Positions 21,931-36,500 are shown, counted from the stretch's first letter. The stretch: DNA of 64,000 nt from Smittium culicis (GCA_001970855.1 LSSN01000044.1:50213-114212), one strand, 5' to 3'. Numbers and translations are program-made. Notes: generated by a model not told the origin, from the sequence alone.

Positions 21931-24900
21931 ATGCTCCGCTTTTCTGGCCAGAAGGCTATCCCCAAAACTTCAAGCTTATTAAAATATGGTTTGTCTATAC
22001 ATTATTCAAAATTGCCTTGTAATTCCTCCAGAAAATTTCTCTCAACTTCGTTAACTGTAAAATTTACCTCTTCATCTTCCTCCAACTATATAAACGAAAA
22101 ATCTGACCTTCTACAGAAAGCTCCCAAAAGTTTTGACCTAAATAATAATGCCTATAATAAGGAAAACGTCACCTTCCAAAGCGATTTTGCTACTAGCAAT
22201 ATTTTAGAAAGCGAATCAATAATTTCTCAAAATGCCTCTATTAACATTGAAAGCAACGAAAACTCTAAACTCGAAACTCCCCTTGATCCCAAACCAAAAA
22301 TTTCAACTCCTACTTTTGACACTTTTGATGATTTTGAGCTAAATCCTCGTTTGAAGCTCCAAATAAAAAATCTCACTAATTGGAAAACTCCTACCGAAAT
22401 TCAAAAATTATCTATACCAATGGCTTTAAAAAGAAAAAGCGTTCTTCTATCTTCCGAAACTGGTCAAGGAAAAACTGCAGCTTACCTACTCCCTGTATTA
22501 AACAATATACTCAACTATAAAAATGAAAATACCACAGGTATTTCTACCCAATATAGTCCAAAAGCCATTATATTAGTTCCAACATCTCAGCTAGCTGACC
22601 AGATAGCTAAACAGGCAAATATTTTAGGAAACGATTTAGGAATTACTGCAACTGTAATTTCTGGCGAAAAAGAATTAGAATACCAAGTAATACCTCACTC
22701 TCCCTATACATTCACTCCAATCCTAACATATTATAGTCTCATAATAAATTTATTTTTTTTCATGACCTAATTATATTTTTTTTTGATAGATTAACCATAT
22801 TCAAAACACAGAAAAGCCCGATATTCTAATAGGAACTGTTGGTAGAATGCTTTTCTGCCTAGGTGCAGGCGAAACTTCTTCCTTAATGGAACTTAAAAGG
22901 CTCCAAACATTGAAAACACATCAATTGTCAATGGTTGTTGTTGACGAAGTAGACATGATGATGGATGCACAAAACAGCGAAAAATTCACTAAAATTTTAA
23001 ACAGAATAAAAAACTATGCCAAAAAACAAAAAATCCAATCCATATACTCGTCAGCAACAATTTCGGACCAACTCATACAAAAGCTTGGTAATAGGTTGCT
23101 AGTATTCTCACTAAACAATAAATTCAAAATACCTGAATCAATCAAACAAATAGCATACTCTATTGATTTACAAAGAAAATTCAGTTTGTTGAAGTACTTG
23201 ATCCACAGAAAAGGCAAAGTATCGTTAAAAAACAAAAAAGTAATTGTTTTCGTTCGTACTATCCAAAAAGCAACTAGAATCCATGAAAACTTGGTTGCTT
23301 CAAACATAAATTCGCTTATTTTGCATTCAGAGCTAACGGCTAAAGAAAAATCTACAGTCGTTGGCCAGTTCAACTCTGCGTCACCGTGTGAGANNNNNNN
23401 NNNNNNNNNNNNNNNNNNNNNNNNNNNNNNNNNNNNNNNNNNNNNNNNNNNNNNNNNNNNNNNNNNNNNNNNNNNNNNNNNNNNNNNNNNNNNNNNNNNN
23501 NNNNNNNNNNNNNNNNNNNNNNNNNNNNNNNNNNNNNNNGACACTTTTGATGATTTTGAGCTAAATCCTCGTTTGAAGCTCCAAATAAAAAATCTCACTA
23601 ATTGGAAAACTCCTACCGAAATTCAAAAATTATCTATACCAATGGCTTTAAAAAGAAAAAGCGTTCTTCTATCTTCCGAAACTGGTCAAGGAAAAACTGC
23701 AGCTTACCTACTCCCTGTATTAAACAATATACTCAACTATAAAAATGAAAATACCACAGGTATTTCTACCCAATATAGTCCAAAAGCCATTATATTAGTT
23801 CCAACATCTCAGCTAGCTGACCAGATAGCTAAACAGGCAAATATTTTAGGAAACGATTTAGGAATTACTGCAACTGTAATTTCTGGCGAAAAAGAATTAG
23901 AATACCAAGTAATACCTCACTCTCCCTATACATTCACACCAATCCTAACATATTATAGTCTCATAATAAATTTATTTTTTTTCATGACCTAATTATTTTT
24001 TTTTGATAGATTAACCATATTCAAAACACAGAAAAGCCCGATATTCTAATAGGAACTGTTGGTAGAATGCTTTTTTGCCTAGGTGCAGGCGAAACTTCTT
24101 CCTTAATGGAACTTAAAAGGCTCCAAACATTGAAAACACATCAATTGTCAATGGTTGTTGTTGACGAAGTAGACATGATGATGGACGCACAAAACAGCGA
24201 AAAATTCACTAAAATTTTAAACAGAATAAAAAACTATGCCAAAAAACAAAAAATCCAATCCATATACTCGTCAGCAACAATTTCGGACCAACTCATACAA
24301 AAGCTTGGTAATAGGTTGCTAGTATTCTCACTAAACAATAAATTCAAAATACCTGAATCAATCAAACAAATAGCATACTCTATTGATTTACAAAGAAAAT
24401 TCAGTTTGTTGAAGTACTTGATCCACAGAAAAGGCAAAGTATCGTTAAAAAACAAAAAAGTAATTGTTTTCGTTCGTACTATCCAAAAAGCAACTAGAAT
24501 CCATGAAAACTTGGTTGCTTCAAACATAAATTCGCTTATTTTGCATTCAGAGCTAACGGCTAAAGAAAAATCTACAGTCGTTGGCCAGTTCAACTCTGCG
24601 TCACCGTGTGAGAGTCCAACCACTCTAACTTCGAGCATTGATGAAAAACAGTTAAGCAATCATGTTGAAGAATCAAAAACAAACAATTCTCAAAACAGTT
24701 CTCAAAACAATTCTCAAAACAATTCTCAAAACAAGGCAAATGTTAGCAGTAACAATGCGGTAGTATTAGTAACAACCGATCTTGCGTCAAGAGGGCTAGA
24801 CTTCAGCAATGTGGAAGCGGTAGTGAACTTTGACGTTCCAACAAATCCGATTGATTACCTACACCGTGTAGGAAGAACAGGGAGAATGGGGATGTCAGGA

Positions 24901-25341
24901 ATGGCGATATCGTTTGTAGCGAAAACAGAGCAAGCAATCAACCTCAACGATACACGAGTTGCAGTGAGGGACGAGCACAAGTATTTAGACAGAATAGCGA
25001 AATTCTTCAGCAAAAACTCGAGCATGGTTATAGAAAAGCGCAAAATCCCAGGCCCGTTCATGGACAAGGCCAAGGTATACCTCCCGAAGTCTCAATTATC
25101 AATTTCCAAAAGCATAGGAAAAGGTCGTGATAGAGACGGATCGGATAGTCATCGGACAGATTCCAAAGTCAAAAAGGTGGGCAAGCTGGATGCAACATCA
25201 GCGAGTACTTTTGGGATCTTTGCGAGAGATAATATAAATAAAGGAGCGGGTTCTAGAAAGGGAGCTGATTCACAGAATTCAGATACGATTGTCAAAGTCA
25301 CGTATGAAAGAGCAATCAACGAATTCCAGCACAGAAAATAG
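21931..25341 (+). CDS. DEAD-box RNA helicase, probably mitochondrial (Mrh4-like); middle duplicated by assembly
   Basis: As printed, the sequence holds the gene start, its middle twice and its end. The sensible gene is exon 1 21931-22686 (252 codons) joined to exon 2 24010-25341 (the same exon also starts at 22790), with a GT-AG intron of about 100 nt and phase 0 at the junction: 695 aa. The basic, Ser-rich first 45 residues look like a mitochondrial presequence. Motifs: Q motif around W151-Q158, Walker A SETGQGKT (175-182), PTSQLA (217-222), motif II as DEVD rather than DEAD (304-307), SAT (340-342), ASRGLD, and HRVGRTGR (537-544). Residues about 451-501 are a low-complexity insertion with NNSQ repeats in the C-terminal helicase lobe. 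Yeast Mrh4 assists assembly of the large mitoribosomal subunit; equivalence here is inferred from the presequence and general look, not proven. Confidence 0.85.
22318..23393 (+). repeat. Left copy of a ~1.07-kb near-identical duplication flanking the N gap
   Basis: Matches 23540-24613 almost base for base, intron included. The lengths differ by 2 nt in an intronic T run, with a handful of substitutions (for example TTCTGCCT versus TTTTGCCT). It ends at the gap with the same bases after which the right copy simply continues into the rest of the gene. Confidence 0.95.
23394..23539. other. Assembly gap (146 N)
   Basis: A run of N inside the helicase gene. It separates two contig ends that overlap by about 1.07 kb, so the gap itself is probably not real. 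Confidence 0.99.
23540..24613 (+). repeat. Right copy of the helicase duplication
   Basis: Begins abruptly within exon 1 of the helicase, at the codons for DTFDDFELNP, and continues without break into the genuine 3' half of the gene. Confidence 0.95.
24682..24729 (+). repeat. 12-bp coding repeat (NNSQ x4)
   Basis: Four units of AAC-AAT/AGT-TCT-CAA in frame within the helicase C-terminal lobe, followed by a partial unit. It encodes a Gln/Asn-rich linker. Confidence 0.9.
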
Positions 25342-27239
25342 AAGCCATTTTTTTGTTTATTTATTTTTTTTAATTTTCATTGTGACAATTGTAAATTAAT
25401 TCATATATTTGTTTATCGAATTTATATTGGCAATGATGAAATTGTTTTGAACTTAACATTAGATTAATGAGAGACAAAAATGACATTTATTTTAATTTTG
25501 TTTGTGTGATCGGATGGGAGAAAAATGTAGCCACGATCATTATCATTCCCTTACTATGATGCTAAAACACATTTATTTATTGATAAAAATATATATGTAA
25601 ATATTGTAACCGCACTCCCTTCTATCTATAATAAAAAAAATTTTTTTAATGCTTCAGTATTAAAATAATAGTGATGGAAGGGATTAGTTTCATCTTTAAA
25701 TATATATAAAAGTTAAAAGTTTTGAAAAGTGTATCGATTGTGGATAACGGATGGTAAGTATAATGTTTGGATGTACGAATAAAGTAGGGTGGCTATATAG
25801 AGTTTTTCATTTTGCAAGTGTTGGCAGTATAAGTTAGTATAAAAATGATGCAAGAGTAGAAGATATCTAATTTCAAAAAGGGAGTAATTGCGACTTTTAT
25901 TGATGGATATATAGATATTTAGGGGCTTTTAAAGAGTTCACAAAAGACAATTAATTAGATATGATATGTTATGTTATGGGTTTGTATAGGTAGAGTGCGA
26001 TGGGATGTTATTGCTGAGGAGGATTAGTCCGCTCATAAACGTTTCTATTGTTTTTTAGTGCAGAGATAAAAAGCTGCTGCTTTTAATCCATAGCAAAAAG
26101 TGCAGATAAATTGCACCAATCGAGGCTAATTTTTGGAATAATAGCTGTGATGTCATATAATCAATTTTTTATGAGGCGTTTAAAAATTGGCAGTGCTGTT
26201 TCGAAAATTAAATGTGAAAAAAAAGCGACAGCTGAAATATTAGCCGAAATGAGAGGTTTTTAAATATTAGGAATAACAGATTTAAACAAAAGTAGCGAGC
26301 CAATTGGTGCCCCCCAGAAATCGCGGTTAAACACGCTCGAATTATCCAAACACTAAATAGATAACTAACGCGTTTATTTAAGCTATTATATGATTTTTGG
26401 CGCAATTGCTGTTACGTGTAAGCAAAGCGAGCCAATAAGGAACACAATACTATTATCAACAATATATGCTGCCAATAGAAGTAAGATACCATAAGCAGAG
26501 CGAAATGAATGGAACGTAATTGGACAAAAATGTTTACAGTATGGGGAAAATCAGACGGGAAGATCGGAGGTTTGGGAAAACTTTTATGAAATAAAAAAAG
26601 CAGCAGAAGAGACAGATAGTTGTGTAAACAAAGCGCAGGAATTAGCAGATAAAAGTAAATGGGTAAAGAGCGCTGTTTCTCGCCTCTAACAATAAACATT
26701 ACCAGTAAAAGATAAGGTTTGATAAGAATAGTTATAGTATAGTATAGTAAAGTTAGTATAGAACTGCTGATTGAAGTTATCGCAATGATTATTATGGCTC
26801 AAGCAATGTTGCTTTTCAGGGACTGAAGTGTTGGAAAAGGAAGTCTGTACCACAAAAGGATCATCTAATTTCTGCACATTCAAAGAAATCGGTCTGAATT
26901 TTATCTTTGTTGGTCTCATTAAAAAGTTTCTGGAAATCAACAAATAACAAAAAGTTGTAATAAAGACGCTATTTCTCGCCAAAATACTAATAAATACTAA
27001 TGGCACCCTGGCTGGCCCAATCAAAATAGGTCCCTGGTTTGCTAAAAGTAAATATTCGCTTTAATGACACCCTTTTTAATTTTGACACGATTATTCTTTA
27101 AACTTTTTTTGATAAAGCTAAAAAAAACTGCTTTATTACAATCAACCAAAAAAGTCTCTCTTTCTCTACTTTGCTCTTAAACTCAACCACCATTTCTCTA
27201 ATTACTATCTCTTACTACTCCTCTATTCTCACCCTATAT

Positions 27240-27320
27240 ACCATCCTTATATATCTCTTCCTCTATACCATCCTTATATATCTCTTCCTATATACCCACT
27301 CTATATATCTCTTGCCCCAG
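27240..27320 (+). repeat. 27-bp pyrimidine-rich tandem repeat, three units
   Basis: Units start at 27240, 27267 and 27294 with the pattern ACCATCCTTATATATCTCTT; the third is diverged. It lies about 230-310 bp upstream of the next ATG. Confidence 0.85.
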
Positions 27321-27492
27321 TTCTCTATTTACCTATTCTAATTAATGCCCTTGAATTTTCAAATGTCTTTATTTATTTCATATACTTTGTAAATATATCC
27401 CTACCCCTTATTCCCATAATTTAATCCAAAACTATACATCTGTATCGATACACTCTTCACAATAGTCAACATTCAAAATTCGCCTCTCCCAT

Positions 27493-27502
27493 CCCCCCCC
27501 CC
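27493..27502 (+). repeat. Poly-C tract (10 C)
   Basis: A pure C run about 50 bp before the ATG of the ankyrin/PH gene, on the sense strand. Confidence 0.9.
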
Positions 27503-27550
27503 ATCCTTGTCTACACAATTAAATAACATCCTTGGAAATAATAACACATA

Positions 27551-30500
27551 ATGTTTTCTAGAAAAAAATCCAAATCTAAAAAAAATAGTAGCAAGTCTTC
27601 TGACTCCTCTTCGATCTCTCAACCCGATACTTCTGACTCAACTTCTAGACAAAAGTCCAAAGTTTGGTCAAAGCTAGTTACCCCCTTTGACAAAAATAGT
27701 AAACCCAAAATTCCCTCCGACACTTCCCAAAGTTCGTTTCCCAGACCCCAAAGCCCCAATAAAAATACTATTACCCCCTTATCACCTTCCTCAAACATCA
27801 ACTCCCCACCTCCCCAAATCTATCCAACTTCTCCCGCTTCTCAATTCCACAACCTAACTTTATCTAGCCATGTCTCTGAAATTAAGCAAAGCTCTTCCGT
27901 TCAAGACTTGTGGTTTGATTACATCATTTCTGGCGACCTACAAAAAGTTTCTTACCTACTCAATGACGTTCCCCACATCCTTTCTGCTAAAAAGTATTCC
28001 CCTACTTCTTACCACGAAGCTCTCGTCGCAATAGCCTCTGACGCTCTAGGCCCAGATACCTCCCAAATGGATGGCCTCCAAGTATCTATTATTGTCTACA
28101 AAAATTCTCACGCCGATTGGCGTCTCAACAGAGGTGTTTCTGTATCTGGTGAGCTCCTATCCCCTCAACAAATGCATGAAGCTGTACTTATCCGTGAACA
28201 AATATTAGAAATCATTTTAAATGTAAACCCCTCTTCAAATTTCTCTTTTCCCAACCAAACCTACCCTTCCTATTTTATTATTCTAACCTTCTATTATTAC
28301 TTTATATAGGCTATTCAACCAGTACATCTCAACGGAAACTTTTTCGGAAACTTTAAAAATACCACCCTTCACCTTGCTTCGTTCTTTAACGACATTAATT
28401 TAGTATCAAGGCTATTAGCTCAAGGCGCAAACCCCGTAGTTGAAAATAGCCTCGGCTTTTTGCCTGAAATGATAACTACTGACTCCTCCGTTAGAACTTT
28501 ACTCGTACAACACCAGCACTTCCTCTCTTATGAACAAAGCTATAAATCTGCAATATCAAACCCTTTCGATTTAGATAATGCTAGCAGCGCTTTCGCCGAT
28601 ACTGAATCTTCCAACTCTAATCTAAGCGACCCTGGGAACTTAATCGACTTTGACAATAACCAAGCCCAATTTCACAATTCTTCTACAAGCAGCGACAACA
28701 AAAATCCATTTGCAAAAAGGTTATCCACCATTCTTGAAGAAAGCGAAGATGATTTATCTTTCTCAAACCATGAATACAATAACCCCCAAGTTTCTACTAA
28801 TATGAGCTTACTCTTTTCCGCCTCTGTTGCCACTTTTGAAGGCGTTCCCATACACGAAAATCAAAGTACCACCCCTCGCACTATCAAAATTCATAGCTCT
28901 TACTCCTCTAATAGCTCCAGTGACGACTCGTTTGTATCCAATATTAAAATTGATTCTCAGCTCTCTTTTGATCCTGTAAAGTCCCCAATATCATCTGACT
29001 CCAATTCTGATTATGATTCTGCAAATTCTACCTCCCAAAAGAATACAATTCTTTCTCCTATAAATTCCAATACTAAAACCATACCAGATAATAATTCCAC
29101 TACTACACCAGGAATTGATAAGCTTGACAATTTAAACACTCCACCTAACCAAAAATCTACTTCTTCTATTAATATGCCAACCACAACCGCAATTAGATCC
29201 AACCCTCAAAACAAAGATTCTCAAACTCGTGAGTTTGAAAATGTACCCGATATTTCTAAAAATGATAAAAGCGTCAATTCAAATGATCCAAGCATAAGCC
29301 CCAAGCCCAAGCCCAAAAATAAAACTATCTTCAGTGAACTTGATTTTTCTAGCACTCAATGGAACAACAAATCTATCCGCATCTCTATTGACCCAAATAC
29401 CGTTGGAGATATGGACCTCGATCAAATATTTAGCAACAGCACTGAAAGTTTAAATAAACTTGAATCTAACCTAAAAAATTCTACTTTCTCATCACAAAAC
29501 TCAAGTCGCATCATTCAACCCTCTCAGCAGCAAAAAAATTCTCTTTTCTCTAACTCAAAATCTTCTTCCAAAATCTTGTCCTCTTCAAATAGCATCCCTA
29601 TTGAATCTGAATCATCTAAGCTCCAAACAAATTTGTCTGCAGATAATCCTCCCAAATCCTCCGTTACCCCTCAAGCTGATATCCTTAATACTAACCAAAG
29701 TACCTTTGGGCCTTATCACGAACATGCAGATATTTCGAGTTCTCCTGAAAATTTACCAAAACGAAATTCAATGTCTGATTTTGAAACTCATCCCACAACT
29801 ACTTTAGACCCTACAAATAATATTCAATCTTTAAACCAACAGACAGACCAAGAAATTTGTAACATAGAAAAAAATCCTGAATCCACTTCTAACAATATCA
29901 TCAATTCCGATTCGAACCCCCTTAATCCTCAATTATATACTAAAGATTCTGAATACCCACTCGATAATCCAGAATTATCTACTGTTTCTAACAATTTATC
30001 TATTCATGAAGCCAGTACTGACTCAAGAGACAGTATCCGTCCTGGAATATCTATTACACATCAAAAATCTTTGGAATCTGCTGTTAAGGAATCTTTACAT
30101 GATAATTCTTCCTTAATTCCTGACTCAACATATACCACATCATCCTCATCGAAAAAACCTATTATTAGTATTAACAAATCTAAATTACCAGTGGATTTAA
30201 TTAAACCAAAAATCTCAATCGTCAGTTCTACTAATTCTTACGACACTCCTGAACAGTTTGATATAACCACTAAAATCGATAAAAAATTAGACCCCCAAAA
30301 TTTAGATCAATCTAAAACTTTGATCTTTCCTCCTGCCTCAAGCCAAGCTTCTGTTGAACAGGCTGCTCTAGTAAATACCCCTGATTCCAAATCCATTGAT
30401 AATTATTCAGATCTTAGCGAAACTGCTAATATTCAAACTAGCGATAGTATCACTGACGCCAATTCAAAAATTGTATCTCCTACTAATTATCAGAAAAAAA

Positions 30501-33500
30501 ATACTTATTTTTCTCCTAAGCTTTACGACGTTATCATGGGTTCAAAAAATATCCCCAATCCTATTAGTAATACCTCATCCTCGGCGAAAAAATCTACTCC
30601 GACAAAGTCTTCGACTTTCGCAAACCTTGCTATTGCAAACTACTTTTCAGTTTCTCCTTCAAAAAAGTCAATTGGAACACTTCCCAATTCATCTTTGGAT
30701 TCAAAGCCTGATCATAAAAGTAACCCTTCATCATCACCAAAGTCTTACCCAAATAGAAGGTTTACAACTGATTCTGTTCCAATAGATAGCTTCTTGCGCT
30801 CTGAAACTCATAATTTATCTCAAAATTTCGCCAATAAATCTGTTAGCAACCTCACCACTAATGAAGGTGAGACAATTTCGCTTGATGATCAGAATTCTTC
30901 TCCAGAGTCTAATGAATCCAAAAAATCTAAAAATTCCCAAAATATACGAGAACTGCCAACTGATCCCAAACTTGAAAATACAACATCTTTACGCCCTGTA
31001 GAATTTTCAAGTGATCAACCAGAAGCCTACACTTCTGAAAATCGATTGGTTAACACGCTACCTCCTAAAATCTCTTCACAATTTCAAGATTTAGATATAA
31101 TCTATGGTTCCCAGTTTGATACCACAACCTCTGACGCCTTGAACTCCTCTAGATCTAGTAATAAAAGCCTACTTAATTCTAGCCCCCAGGTAATAGTCAA
31201 CGAAGAGCTAGTTTCTATATCATCTGGCTCAGGTTCTGAAGTTGAATTATCAAGCCATGGTTCTAATTTGTCAAGACGCAGGTTGTCACAAAAGAAAAAA
31301 AAATCAATTGATCGAAGAAAGACTGAGGAGATATTCAGAACTGAGCTTTACATAAAGTCACAGCAAAGTTTACACAGAAAACAAAGGCTTATACAGCAAG
31401 AACACATTGAGAAATTTGGTTCAGGATTTCTTGATAATGAAGATAGCGAAGACAGCGACTCGTTTTTCTCTCAATTGTCAAGACTCGATAGCAAAATTTC
31501 GTTTAGCTCTGCAAGATCAGTTTCTCAACCAAAGAAATCTTCTGATTCTTCGAATGCGCAAAATACTCCAAAGAAGTCTGGCTTATCCACTAGTAGCCCT
31601 AGAACTTCCCTTAAAAAAAGTAAAAACTCTGCACGACACAAATCCTTTAGCAGTATACCTACCAGACCTATTTCCACCGATTCTCAATCAAAGAATTTTC
31701 CATTAAAAGTCTCGCTACCTGGTCGTCATAGTTTAGGTTTAAGCGTTATTGACAATGATTCATCTCCCCTCGATCTCCCAACAAAATTACTAGAGTCTTC
31801 ATTCTCTGGTGGCAGTTTTTACAGCGCACAATTTCGCTCAGCTAGCTCCGGTTCACACTTTGATAACCTTAGAAAGCTATCGTTTTCTAACTCATCAAAG
31901 TACAACAGTAGTATCCTAAATTCTCAATATTCCAACTTGAATCAAACTAGTTCTGATTTAAACATTAAAATAAACAACTCTGCTAATAATATCCAAATTG
32001 CTAACGAGAGCTCACGGCCTGTTTCTAGAGCCTCTTTCTCTAATAATAATTCTTCTATGATTTTATCTAATACCCAAAAATTATCGTCTACTGAGGCTTT
32101 AACCAAACTACTGAAACCACGAAACTCAAGCTCAAATGGATTATCTTATGATCTTGGACCTCTACTTCCGCATGGAGTTCCTAAAAAACCCAGAAAATCC
32201 AGCAAAACTGATATTGAAAAATCAAAACTTGTCAATATTACTGAAAATAGCTCCAAGGTTTTACCCGTTACTACTGATTCTACCAACCCACAGTCATCTG
32301 GCCAACCTACCCCACACGATGCTTCCTCTGCTGAAAATAAAGTTATTAGTTCAAACCTGACTTCAATTCAGAATCTTGACCAAAATAGCGAAAATAAACA
32401 ATCTAGCCTTAGAGACTTAAAATTCAATGACGAAGATATGGAAGAAGCTTTATCCAAAAGCTTGAGAGCTTTAGAACTATCAAAAAATCAAAAATACAAA
32501 GTGATTGACCTTTTCAACAAATCGGAAAATATTATCGATAACTCTGCCTCTGCTTTTAATAAATCTTCAGATTCCTTAAAATCAGACTTTAACACCTCTT
32601 CGCCTGTTCTTAATCCAGGAATAATTAAAAATAGCATTGAAAAGATTTCAATCACCAATAAAAAAGCTTTAAAGGATCGCCGTGAATCTGATATTTTAAC
32701 TAAAATTAGAGGTAGCGGAATTGTTAAAGGAAGAGCTCAAATGTTTGACAATTTGAGCGATCCAGTTATAAGTAATGATAGTAGCTATATTACCACTACT
32801 GGGAACGAACTGTCTGACTTCAAACAATCAAATAAAAGCTCAAACGATAACAAAAGTTTGTTATTCTCTTCCGGCTCCAACTCTAGTTTCTTGTCAAAGA
32901 AAAAATCTGATGGTAATAATAATTCTTCTAAACTTTCTACTTCAAAGCACATCCAATCTCCATATAGCAAATCATCTTTATCGGTTCTTTCAAAGCAAGC
33001 TATCACCGATGACTCCAAAAATATTATTCCCACAAATGCAAAGACATCTGATCGCTCTCCTCATTCGGACCAAAACTATAGCAACACTAATTCTGAAAAC
33101 ACTCCTAATGTGCTTTATCCCAGTAGACCAGGCATTCCTTCAAAGTTTGTTGATACTGAAAGTGATAACAATAGTATACTAATGCACCAGGGACGTGATT
33201 ATACCAGTGAAGACTCGCGTGCAATTTTGAGTTCAGGTAAATCTAATAATAGCAAATCCATCATTAATATTGACAGCGGACTTTCGGATAGCAGTTATAT
33301 CAAGAGTTTCCCAAGCTTATCAAAGAGCTCCAATCTTTCAACTGTTATTAATGGTAATTTTATCCCCGGCTACGATTCTAGTTCTATCTCAAGCCAGCCT
33401 GGTGATTTGTTTTACAAAAACACTTCTAGCTCAGACACTAATACATTTGGTAAAAGCGTTTACGACAACTTTAGAGATATTTCCTTAAATTCTAAAATCT

Positions 33501-36500
33501 CCAAAGAATTTGATTCGATACCAGCTGGTATTGTTGCTAAAAGAAAGATTATGCAATCTAGCAGCACTTCGCCGATTAAAGGAACAATAAATGACTTTAA
33601 AAGCAACAGTAAATCTAACGTTAATGACAATTCAAATGTTTTTCAAAAAAATGCTGACTTATATAATATCCCACAAAAACTTTTTACAGGTTATAAAGAT
33701 ATAAAGATAAATCAAGTACTACAAACTTCAGATAAACTTCTTAATCTATCAAATAAGGCTCATAACGCACAAATATCTAATAACAACTCTAAAAGCATTT
33801 CAACTCTATATTTGGTTCCATTAAGTAAAATTAGTAGCGATAAAACTAATAGTAATAAGTCTTCGCTTCAACAAAATAACTCAAACTCTGCAAATGAATA
33901 TTCCAGCCAAGAATTACATAATAAAACAGGCACCAATAATTCTATTACTTCTGATAACGGCAGCATATATTTGAGCACCAATGATACTGGAAATTTTGAC
34001 AATTATCAAGATTCGGATAACCAGAATAGTGTTTTTAATAATCATTCTGAAAAAAATACCAATGATAAAAATCGCTCAGATGAGCTAATTGAAATGGCTA
34101 GCGACTTAGTAAATAACGACTCTTTAATTATTCACGGGTCTGAATCTATATTTTCCAGTATAGAATTCGACAATCCTTCCAATTACAGCGGTTCAAATAA
34201 GTCTATTTTTTCAAAAAAATCAACCAGTAATCCACGATTTAAAAAAGTCAATAATTTAAGCAGTAATAGCTTAAATGAATTCCTTCATAAATCAGGCTCA
34301 CTTGAAAATCCTTATCAAGATAATACTAGTTCTAATATTATTTCAGAAAACTATAAATCCCCATCTATATCTCATACATCTATAAATAACTCTAATTTAG
34401 ATTACTCACTTACTGAAAAACTAAATGAGTTATATCTAAGCTATGCAGCTAGCAAAGCTCTTCTTATCGGAAAAGAGAATTTATTTTATGATATGATTAA
34501 TCCAGAAGGCAACAAATTACAACACTCTCCTTCGCCTACTTCTAGTAACCATAACATTATCTTTCCGTCTAATATTGGACTGTCTGCCATTGATGAGAAA
34601 TTTGATACATACGTTCCTTTAAATAATCCTGCTATAATATCTTTCCCGGTAAAGAAAATCTCCAACAACTTTATTTATGAAAAACCAAAAAATAAAGGCG
34701 CCAAGTTCGGTGATTACAAGAATAACTTTACCATAGAGTCTAATTTGAAAAACACTGTAAATAATACCCGTATGAACTTTTTCGACGAAGTTGACAAAGC
34801 CATTAAACTAAAGCTACAAAATAGCAGTGGTCTAGTAGCTATTAAAGCAAGTCCATCGGCATCTTCCAGTTTGAATTCCATCGAATATAATTCAAAACCA
34901 GATCTTAATGATAAAAATGGTGCATTAAACAGCCTTAGCTCATCAAGACACTCACCATCTTCGCTTCCTTGGTTTATAACACCGTTAAATGGTTCAACAA
35001 TTAACAACTTTTTCTCTTTACCTAAGCCGAGACTTATGCCAGGATACTTATATCTCAAGATTCTTAGTATTGAAGATTTGATAGATTTAAACAGTCATTC
35101 TTATTTAGCAAACAATAATCTGTCTGGAAAAACTATATTTGGTTATAAAATAGTTTTAGTCGTCAGAAACGGTATAGACACAAAGGCGTCTAGTCCTATA
35201 GCTATAAACAGCTCCGGAAAAATGCAAGTAAACCAAGAGTTCATTGTATTAATTGATCCTTCCAAGCCTATCACCATCTGGCTAAGAATACAAGCAATAA
35301 CCAGCAACCCCATTAATAAACGTTCTTCACACCAAGACAGAAACGTTACCTCATTCAATAATAAAAGATTCAGTTTATTCAATAATAACTTCTTTAAAAG
35401 CGGTTTCTCCAACAAAAAAGCTAAGCAACCTGCTCAAAACATTCCTTTAAACGCCCCAATTAAAAAGAAGAATAAATTTTTGCAAAAGCTGGCCAAATTT
35501 GACAATCTCTGTTTACCTCTTTTCTCAAATAACTTTTGCCAAAATACTCGTTCTAGCAAACTTGGTACTAGTGGAATAAAAAGAAAGCCAGTGAAAAGCG
35601 TGTTTAAAGGGATTAGTAACTTAGATTATTTTGATAATATTAAAAGTCCTAAGAATGTTAACGAGTCTCTTAGCAGAAGACATTCTGCACCACCTGATGC
35701 GTTGTTTAAACAATCCGGAGTTAAATCTTTTGAAGGAAAAAATTCATCGGACTCGAATAGTTATTATAAGAGGGACTCAGCTATAACTGAAACTTCTAGC
35801 TCACAACATATCAATGATAGAATATCAGGAAATGTAAACAAAAATAGCTCTGATAACTATAAAAGCTTTGATTTGGACCCTCCTTTATCTCCACAGATCT
35901 TAGTTAGCGAGGAAAGAGGGTATTCCTCAGATGTTGGATTTGATTCTATAAACAAAACTATTAGGAGTATAAAAGAGTCGATCAAGAGGTACAAATCTAA
36001 GCCTAAAAGCTCGAAAAAGGTTTTTAAGCTTAGTGGATCTACAATTTTTACTCCAAAAGAGCTAATCAAGCAAGAAAAAAAGATTTCTGTTGTTTACGAT
36101 AGAGAAAAATCTATTTTACTTAATCATATTCGTGAAGAAGACTATAGTGGTAATACATATATATCTAGTAGCAGCGATGATGAAGATGCTGAGTCTGATA
36201 ACTATCTTGATCTGAAAACTGAAACTATTGGATGCGCTGCTATTCATGTAGGAGATATGATAGATGAGGTTTATTTAAAAACACTAATTGACTCTTGGGA
36301 CGTAGTAAGTGTTTGGGATCCTCTAATGGTTTGTAGATTGCAATTGCAGCTATTTTATATTCCAATATCACTATCAACCAAAATTCTAAGCTGCGATGAT
36401 ATTACAAAAATCAATCTTAATTCTATAAACTACCCAATAATAACTAATGGGCTACCAAAGTCTATAAACTACTGCCAAATGGGTATAGGGGCAATTGAAT

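Larger units (their letters stand above)
25342..27550. other. Intergenic region between helicase and the ankyrin/PH gene
   Basis: About 2.2 kb without a supported gene. Short minus-strand frames at 26208-27024 are rich in Phe, Leu and Ser and reflect composition, not homology. 27130-27330 is pyrimidine-rich on the plus strand with a 27-bp tandem repeat, and a 10-C run lies at 27493-27502; both precede the plus-strand ATG at 27551 and may be part of its promoter or leader. Confidence 0.55.

Noticed and set aside
23361..23992. A second helicase gene starting before the N gap and continuing after it
   Set aside because: The frame through the N run is an artefact of the gap; the two sides are the same gene segment repeated by overlapping contigs.
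26412..27024. Two minus-strand frames of 95 and 112 codons
   Set aside because: Phe/Leu/Ser-rich translations without recognisable motif; composition explains them.
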